From Candidatus Melainabacteria bacterium (GTDB taxonomy: Bacteria > Cyanobacteriota > Vampirovibrionia > Obscuribacterales > Obscuribacteraceae): DNA of 64,000 nt. Of this stretch, positions 59,571-64,000 are shown piece by piece. The notes under the pieces were generated by a model. The model had not been told where the DNA came from. It saw only the letters and a program-made list of their open reading frames with translations, and made no database searches. Location: positions 38,673 to 102,672 of the forward strand of contig DTSE01000088.1 of NCBI GenBank assembly GCA_012965515.1, read 5' to 3'. The number at the start of each line of letters is the position of its first letter. The stretch's first letter is position 1. Position numbers and translations under genes: made by a program.

Positions 59571-60050
59571 TTACGCTTTTTTCCGCAGCTTAACCGGTTC
59601 GATTGACTCACCGGCTCTGAGCTTGGCCACTTCTTCACCTAGTTTATCCAGGTCGTATTCATCGTTTTCGATGCAAGGAATAAGTGAGGTCTCTTCGCGT
59701 TCGATTAGTGTGCAAACCGCCTCTCTGAGTTCCTTCATCTTGTTCTCGAACTCTTCTTTGTCGATATCGGCATAGAGGCGCTGAACCTGCGCCAAGTGCA
59801 TTTTGACACTATTGTCGCTATCTTTGAGTTCGTCGACAAATGAACTATCGCTGGCCATTTGCGCTGCGGCAGGATATATGAGTTCTTCGTCAACCCGAGC
59901 ATGCTCTGTTAGTTGCATCCCCAGCTCTCTAACGATGTTCTCCTTTTCCTTAGCATCACTGGCGGTATCATACTTTTGCAGAAGTTTTTTGATATCGTCG
60001 TGATCTTTACGAATAACCTCGCAAGCTGATATCGCTTTCTGTTTAGCCAT
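59571..60050 (-). CDS. hemerythrin HHE-domain protein
   Basis: A 159-residue protein with VIRKDHDDIKKLL, then QLTEHARVDEELIYPA (H..E..Y), then VKMHLAQVQRLYADI, and CTLIEREETSLIPCI. This is the HHE cation-binding helical pattern typical of bacterial hemerythrins, which bind di-iron and O2 or NO. AGGAG lies 8 bases before ATG 60050; ATG 60056 is too close to it. Confidence 0.88.
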   Translation of the reverse strand: MAKQKAISACEVIRKDHDDIKKLLQKYDTASDAKEKENIVRELGMQLTEHARVDEELIYPAAAQMASDSSFVDELKDSDNSVKMHLAQVQRLYADIDKEEFENKMKELREAVCTLIEREETSLIPCIENDEYDLDKLGEEVAKLRAGESIEPVKLRKKA

Positions 60051-60079
60051 TTTCATTTCTCCTGGTCAAGTTAACTATG

Positions 60080-60379
60080 TTACTCTGCTTTGTTTTCCAC
60101 AAGAAGGCGCCCGAGGTGGGCTTTCAACTTCTCCAGATGTCTTAGCTCATCGTGTTTGATTTCAACTAATATCTGCGTTAAATGCGTGTCTGCCTGTACG
60201 TCGGATAGATAACCTTCATATGCAGCAAGCGCTTTCGACTTGTGGTGCATAATTGAAATCAAGTCATAGGTTTTATCATTGAGCGGGAAACGCTCTATCT
60301 TAGACGATGCCATTTCAATTTCCTCGATTTGTTTGCTGTGTAGGCGAATCAAACCGACCAAATGTTCCCTGTGACTCAA
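60080..60379 (-). CDS. small ferritin-like helical protein
   Basis: A 99-residue helical protein. EIKHDELRHLEKLKAHL at its end and MHHKSKALAAYEGYL in the middle give E..H motifs like ferritin/rubrerythrin-type bundles. The family is not assigned. It lies 23 bases upstream of the hemerythrin gene on the same strand, so the two are probably co-transcribed. Confidence 0.65.
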   Translation of the reverse strand: MSHREHLVGLIRLHSKQIEEIEMASSKIERFPLNDKTYDLISIMHHKSKALAAYEGYLSDVQADTHLTQILVEIKHDELRHLEKLKAHLGRLLVENKAE

Positions 60380-60460
60380 ATGCGACTTTGCACCATCGGA
60401 CTACCAAGGAGAACCTAGAGAATGTGGCGAGCTGACGCTAAAAAGGGCGAAAGCCGAGCG

Positions 60461-60481
60461 GTGCTCGGCTTAGCGGTGGAA
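60461..60481 (-). terminator. terminator overlapping the stop of the small minus-strand gene
   Basis: A 9-bp stem AAGCCGAGC / GCTCGGCTT with a 3-base loop, followed on the minus strand by CGCCCTTTTTAG. It starts inside the stop region of the gene at 60470. Confidence 0.8.
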
Positions 60482-60793
60482 ATAAAGAAACTCTGCCAAC
60501 TGGTCCGGACACGGTAGAGGTCTATGCCAAAAAACACTTTCCCCGTCCGGTAGTTTGCCAACTGCTGCCCATACACTGACTACGGGACCGGAATTACGCG
60601 GAAGTTCTTCCTCCAGTGTCATCACCATGTTAGGTTTCATTTCTTGAGAGCAACAAATCAGCCGACTCTTAATGTCGAACACTTCCGGGTCAGTAAGCGG
60701 TTGAAATCCGGAAAGGTGTGCGCCCAACAGTACTAAGAGCTTGTGCGCGGTTATGTCTGCTTCCGATGCGTTTGCGCCAAGATACTCTTCCAT
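60470..60793 (-). CDS. hypothetical protein
   Basis: A 107-residue protein I do not recognise. It starts MEEYLGANASEADITAHKLL (ATG 60793, GAGGA about 10 bases upstream; an in-frame start at 60811 is also possible). It contains a Cys pair (RLICCSQ) and ends CPDQLAEFLYFHR. The WAAVGKLPDGESVFWHRPLP stretch looks like a beta-hairpin. No membrane segment. A terminator follows directly, supporting a real gene. Confidence 0.6.
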   Translation of the reverse strand: MEEYLGANASEADITAHKLLVLLGAHLSGFQPLTDPEVFDIKSRLICCSQEMKPNMVMTLEEELPRNSGPVVSVWAAVGKLPDGESVFWHRPLPCPDQLAEFLYFHR

Positions 60794-61157
60794 TAACCAA
60801 AATCCTCGCAACTTCTCGATTTGATGGTAGGAGGACGGGATGGACCTACGGAGGTTCCAGCATGAGTGGCTCCATTACTTATTTCAGTGAATTTCTTATG
60901 TGGAAATTTCAACCTTTATAGAGCGTTTGCGACCCTTGCTTCCAGGCAACTGCGCACCCTGGCAAAATGTCCTCTCAGAGCTGCTAATGCCGCGCCAATG
61001 CCATTTTTGGTAAATCCAGCCGCCGTTTCGGGAACTTTTAACCCCCCTGCGGGCTCTATCCACGCACAAATCATCGGAATTGGACACAGAATTCAGTGCT
61101 AGAACCGCCCCCTTGGGATTGTGCCGGTCGCCTGAATGAATAGAGAGGACAATCACT

Positions 61158-61730
61158 ATGCATCAAGCAGTTGTTTGTATCGCGCCGAGTATAACGGACG
61201 CAGAGCGTCTTGTAGATACGCTCAAAGACTCGGGTTTCACAGCCGACGACATTTCGCTTATGATGCCCGACTCCTATGGCGCTCAAGAACTGGCATATGA
61301 GAAACACACCAAGGCATCCTGCGGATTCATGGTGGGCACGTTGCTCGGTTCAGTAATTGGTGGAGTACTCGGTTTCTTCGCGCAACGAGGCGCATTCGGA
61401 ACCGTTAATTTGGAACAAGTAATCGCTGCCGGTCCTACCATGGCAGTTCTGGCTGGTATCGCGGTGTTCGGATTGGCGCTCGGGATTATCGGTGCGCTCT
61501 ATGGAATGAGCTTGCCGGTCTTCGAAGCCAAGAAATTCGAACGTACAATGCGCTTTGGCAACACCTTGTTGGCAGTTCATACTGAGAACGAAAAAGAAGC
61601 GCGTGTTGTAGAAAAACTCTTTAAGGACGGCGGCGGTTTGGAAGTTCAGCGCACTACCGAAACCTCTATCAAGAGACCGAAAGACATGCAGCAAAGTGTC
61701 ATTGAGCACGATAAGCGCAAAGCCGCTTAG
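61158..61730 (+). CDS. GSP17M/DUF3341-like stress membrane protein
   Basis: A 190-residue protein. Residues 1-60 resemble the general stress protein 17M (YflT) ferredoxin-like domain (AVVCIAPSITDAERLVDTLKDSGFTADDISLMM). Two glycine-rich membrane helices follow (about 66-88 GTLLGSVIGGVLGFFA and 98-120 AVLAGIAVFGLALGIIGALYGM), then a second alpha/beta part (TLLAVHTENEKEARVVEKLFKDGG). AGAGGAC precedes the ATG. Likely a stress-linked inner-membrane protein. Confidence 0.8.
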   Translation: MHQAVVCIAPSITDAERLVDTLKDSGFTADDISLMMPDSYGAQELAYEKHTKASCGFMVGTLLGSVIGGVLGFFAQRGAFGTVNLEQVIAAGPTMAVLAGIAVFGLALGIIGALYGMSLPVFEAKKFERTMRFGNTLLAVHTENEKEARVVEKLFKDGGGLEVQRTTETSIKRPKDMQQSVIEHDKRKAA

Positions 61731-61795
61731 CGAAAAACTACGACTGAGTAATCGCCGACTCTCAGTTTGAAGCTCAACAAAAGTGTTCGGCACGG

Positions 61796-61835
61796 CTAGC
61801 GCACCTGAGGATGCATACCTCCAAGGGTGCGCTAG
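61796..61835. terminator. hairpin terminator
   Basis: A 10-bp stem CTAGCGCACC / GGTGCGCTAG with an inner TGAGG/CCTCC helix, followed by TTATTTGCGTATTTTT. It ends the transcript of the gene at 61158. The rest of the 252-base gap to 61982 holds only a distant GCGGCGGC/GCCGCCGC pairing (61863-61870 with 61952-61959). Confidence 0.7.
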
Positions 61836-61982
61836 TTATTTGCGTATTTTTAGGCAAAGATTGCGGCGGCGCTTAATGGGAGCATTAGCCCTGTGTCTGA
61901 GTCATGGGAGGAAACCCCGTTGACCTGCTATTGGCTTTCTCGATAACTGCAGCCGCCGCGAGTGTTTACCGTACGAGAGTAT

Positions 61983-62717
61983 CTAGTCTAGCTTCATCAG
62001 TCCGTTGCGCACTAGCTGTTTTGCGCCTTCGCGATAACTGAGCGGAGACAATTTACTTCTATTCGTGTTGAGAAATTTGATCACCGAATCTGGTGCCTTA
62101 TAGCTGTATTCTCTTAAGGCCCAGCCAATTGCTTTGCGAATGAAGAATTCTTTTTCGTGCGCACGCCTTAGGCAAAAATCGTAGAGCAGCTTTTCATCGG
62201 TCTTCTCTTTGTGCTTATTCATACTGAGAATGGCTGTGCGGCGTATCCACATATCTTCGTCGTCAATCCACTCTTTCATGATCGGCTTGACCGTCTTTTG
62301 ATCATTCAAGAACGCGACGCCGATCAAAAGTGTTGCCAGGGGATCGACAAGATCCCACCAGGCACCTTCGCGCACCAGCTCTTCGTAAAGTGGAATCATT
62401 GATGTGTCGATAAACTTCTTGCATCGCACCGCGTAATCGAGAGCGGCGTACTTTTCTTCGCGATGTTTTCCATTCCAGATTCTTCGAACGACCTGTGAGT
62501 ATTCATCGTGATTCGATGGAGCAAAATCTTTCGCGAGTTGCCTGTAAATTGGTTCTCTATCCGGCTTTTGAATTCCCCAGAAAGGCATATCCGTCTTCAT
62601 GTAGGCTGCCATCTCAACTGCTTTATCGGCATCAGCTAGTTCTGAAAATTCAGCGATAAGGAACTTATGCGCATCGACTGCAATCTTGCTTTGCGAACTC
62701 TTGGATTTGAGTGGCAT
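61983..62717 (-). CDS. AlkD-family DNA alkylation repair protein
   Basis: A 244-residue HEAT-like repeat DNA glycosylase. MPFWGIQKPDREPIYRQLAKDF, the WDLVDPLATLLIG helix (Trp-Asp of the AlkD active surface), DEDMWIRRTAILSM and FFIRKAIGWALREYSYKAP are all diagnostic. It removes cationic alkylpurines such as 3-methyladenine and 7-methylguanine. GGGGAGA lies before ATG 62717. It stands alone, divergent from the next envelope gene. Confidence 0.93.
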   Translation of the reverse strand: MPLKSKSSQSKIAVDAHKFLIAEFSELADADKAVEMAAYMKTDMPFWGIQKPDREPIYRQLAKDFAPSNHDEYSQVVRRIWNGKHREEKYAALDYAVRCKKFIDTSMIPLYEELVREGAWWDLVDPLATLLIGVAFLNDQKTVKPIMKEWIDDEDMWIRRTAILSMNKHKEKTDEKLLYDFCLRRAHEKEFFIRKAIGWALREYSYKAPDSVIKFLNTNRSKLSPLSYREGAKQLVRNGLMKLD

Positions 62718-62765
62718 ATAAATCTCCCCGGCGAAGTTTAAAGTTTACACGGAAGGAAATAGCGT

Positions 62766-63617
62766 GTGTACAATTTCCATATGCGTTTTTGGGATCTCAC
62801 TTTATTAACTGTTGTTTCGGCTGCTTGCGTGGCTCCCATGGCTATTGGAGCGGACGCTGATAAACGCCAGATCGCTGTACAAGGCACTGCACCACTGCAA
62901 GCAACCGCGACTCACAATGGCGCCACAAGCTTCGCAAGCGCAGTCGCTCCGCAGATGCGATTTCGTGTCCGGCTGACCTCGCTTGTGGACGGAGCTCTTG
63001 CGAAAGTCGGCGACCCGGTTCATGCGGAATTGCTTGATACCGTCATGTTGCCGAACGGGCACTATATTGGGGCTGGAGCACATGTGCTCGGAGAAGTTAC
63101 TCAGATTGATCTTTCGAAGAGTTCTTTGAAAGCTGACCTTAGCCCCAAGCATTGGCGCAATTGCAATGGAACAATCGGTATCAAGGTAAAGAGCATCGGC
63201 GGGCATGAGCTGGTCGGTGAAACAATCCCCGCTCCGAAGACAAGAATAATTAGAACCGAGAAGGGCGCAGCACCACTTGGTGTGGATAGCAAAGGCGAAA
63301 TCACCGTTGTCTACAACAGTGCCGGATACACTGCCGCCAACGTCGCAATTTCAGGCGGTTGCTTCGCGGCTGGCCCCGCCGGGATAATTGTCGGTCCGAT
63401 TGTTGGAGGCGTCGCTGGAGCGGCTGACCCAACTTTCGCTTATGGCCGCCCCGTTACGCAGGATGACCATCATTCGCATTTGAAGGGGTTCTTCAAAGGC
63501 GTTATAGGCGGACTCCCCGGTGGGTTTCTAATTTCCGGAGTCACTAACCGCGGTATCAATATTTCTCTCGTTCCCGGTGATGTTATCGTATTTCAAGAAC
63601 GCAGCCAGGAAAAATAG
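62766..63617 (+). CDS. secreted protein with TrbI/VirB10-like beta-barrel features
   Basis: A 283-residue exported protein. The signal region is about 6-28 (RFWDLTLLTVVSAACVAPMAIGA). The region 66-130 (VRLTSLVDGALAKVGDPVHAELLDTVMLPNGHYIGAGAHVLGEV) resembles the VirB10/TrbI-type or DUF-type envelope barrel. A glycine-rich hydrophobic stretch (about 200-222) could insert in a membrane. It starts at GTG 62766 with AGGAAA 6 bases upstream; ATG 62781 is the alternative. Function unknown. Confidence 0.75.
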   Translation: MYNFHMRFWDLTLLTVVSAACVAPMAIGADADKRQIAVQGTAPLQATATHNGATSFASAVAPQMRFRVRLTSLVDGALAKVGDPVHAELLDTVMLPNGHYIGAGAHVLGEVTQIDLSKSSLKADLSPKHWRNCNGTIGIKVKSIGGHELVGETIPAPKTRIIRTEKGAAPLGVDSKGEITVVYNSAGYTAANVAISGGCFAAGPAGIIVGPIVGGVAGAADPTFAYGRPVTQDDHHSHLKGFFKGVIGGLPGGFLISGVTNRGINISLVPGDVIVFQERSQEK

Positions 63618-63671
63618 TATGCGCTCCCGACACCTGCACCACAACGGAAAATTGGATTCAACCGCTGCCAG

Positions 63672-64000
63672 TTACTGAATCGGTCCGATGGAACGCAATT
63701 TGCGCATTCTGTAGATTGATACGCAAGTGGTCGCGAAGATCAACCCGCCAGTAGCGATAGCGAACATTGTCGGCAAGAAATACAGGTGGAGCCAATTATT
63801 GACCACCCAGTTCTTTGGGTTCTTTCGCTCGTAGACAATCTCCACTGTTTGCCCTTCTTTGAATTCTGGTGGTGACGAGTGGAAATTGCTTTTCTCTTCA
63901 AAGTCCTCACCGCTTTCCGTGCGGAAGTGCACAATTGGATAATATTCCACTTTTACAACGGTACCGGTGGTGGTGGCGCCTTCGGAAACAAGTTTTGCCG
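63672..64000 (-). CDS. DUF3592-type membrane protein (5' end outside window)
   Basis: The frame stays open from the window edge (...LVSEGATTTGTVVKVEYYPIVHF) down to the stop at 63672. The pattern ATTTGTVV, YYPIVHFRTESGE, EGQTVEIVYERKNPKNW is typical of DUF3592 membrane proteins. One membrane helix (FLPTMFAIATGGLIFATTC) lies near the C-terminus. The N-terminal part is missing, so 109 codons are visible. It converges on the previous gene. Confidence 0.8.
   Translation of the reverse strand, partial: AKLVSEGATTTGTVVKVEYYPIVHFRTESGEDFEEKSNFHSSPPEFKEGQTVEIVYERKNPKNWVVNNWLHLYFLPTMFAIATGGLIFATTCVSIYRMRKLRSIGPIQ

Noticed and set aside
60896..61156. 86-codon minus-strand frame before the DUF3341-like gene
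   Set aside because: No domain and no ribosome site. It covers the promoter region of the plus-strand gene.
1..64000. CRISPR arrays, rRNA, tRNA, prophage or insertion sequences
   Set aside because: I scanned for spaced direct repeats, conserved rRNA/tRNA motifs, and transposase or integrase frames and saw none. A tRNA or covariance-model scan was not possible here.

Overview
The window (about 64 kb, mid-range GC, dense short operons on both strands) reads as a chromosomal segment of a free-living, facultatively anaerobic bacterium with a Gram-negative-type envelope. It carries Sec signal peptides, periplasmic-type c cytochromes and an alpha-2-macroglobulin. I see no rRNA, tRNA, CRISPR array, prophage or insertion sequence. 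The phylum cannot be fixed from the sequence. The mix of DUF2934 proteins, secreted TPR proteins and a histone H1-like protein would suit a deep-branching environmental lineage (for example Obscuribacterales/Vampirovibrionia-like, or Nitrospirota/Acidobacteriota-like), but that is only a hunch.

Region 1 (1-28.1 kb) is a stress and hypoxia island. It holds 13 of the window's 16 universal stress protein (Usp) genes and two P-type cation ATPases of different subtypes. It also holds a heme-globin-coupled sensor histidine kinase divergent from a NarL/FixJ response regulator, PEP synthase, an archease-like protein, a HAD-phosphatase/P-loop ATPase fusion, an alpha/beta hydrolase, a metallothionein-like protein, a phosphoribosyltransferase, two secreted TPR proteins and a monoheme cytochrome c. 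One two-gene Usp cassette occurs twice in opposite orientation.

Region 2 (28.1-36.1 kb) carries a secreted protein of unknown function, a YiiX-like papain-fold hydrolase, an acyl-AMP ligase, an avidin-family protein, a diheme cytochrome c, a beta-CASP nuclease and a CoA-transferase.

Region 3 (36.1-50 kb) is a complete group 3b-type [NiFe] hydrogenase locus. The structural operon hydB-hydG-hydD-hydA runs into the CoA-transferase. One maturation operon (protease-hypA-hypB-hypC) ends in a Usp gene. Two more Usp genes, an Hsp20, and the opposite-strand hypF-hypC-hypD-hypE follow.

Region 4 (50-64 kb) holds a thioester-type alpha-2-macroglobulin, a histone H1-like/DUF2934 fusion, and a run of small stress proteins: coiled-coil, DUF2383, zinc ribbon, two hemerythrin-like, one ferritin-like and one DUF3341/GSP17M-like. 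An AlkD-like DNA glycosylase and two envelope proteins complete it.

Taken together, the gene set closely parallels the mycobacterial DosR dormancy regulon: a heme sensor kinase with a NarL-type regulator, many Usp proteins, an alpha-crystallin Hsp20, a CtpF-like ATPase and a PRTase. Here it uses a protoglobin sensor and is combined with a [NiFe] hydrogenase. A recurrent near-palindrome, ATCRTTCTTAAGAAYGAT, lies upstream of several of these operons and is a candidate shared operator. My reading is that the window encodes a low-oxygen, energy-limitation survival programme.
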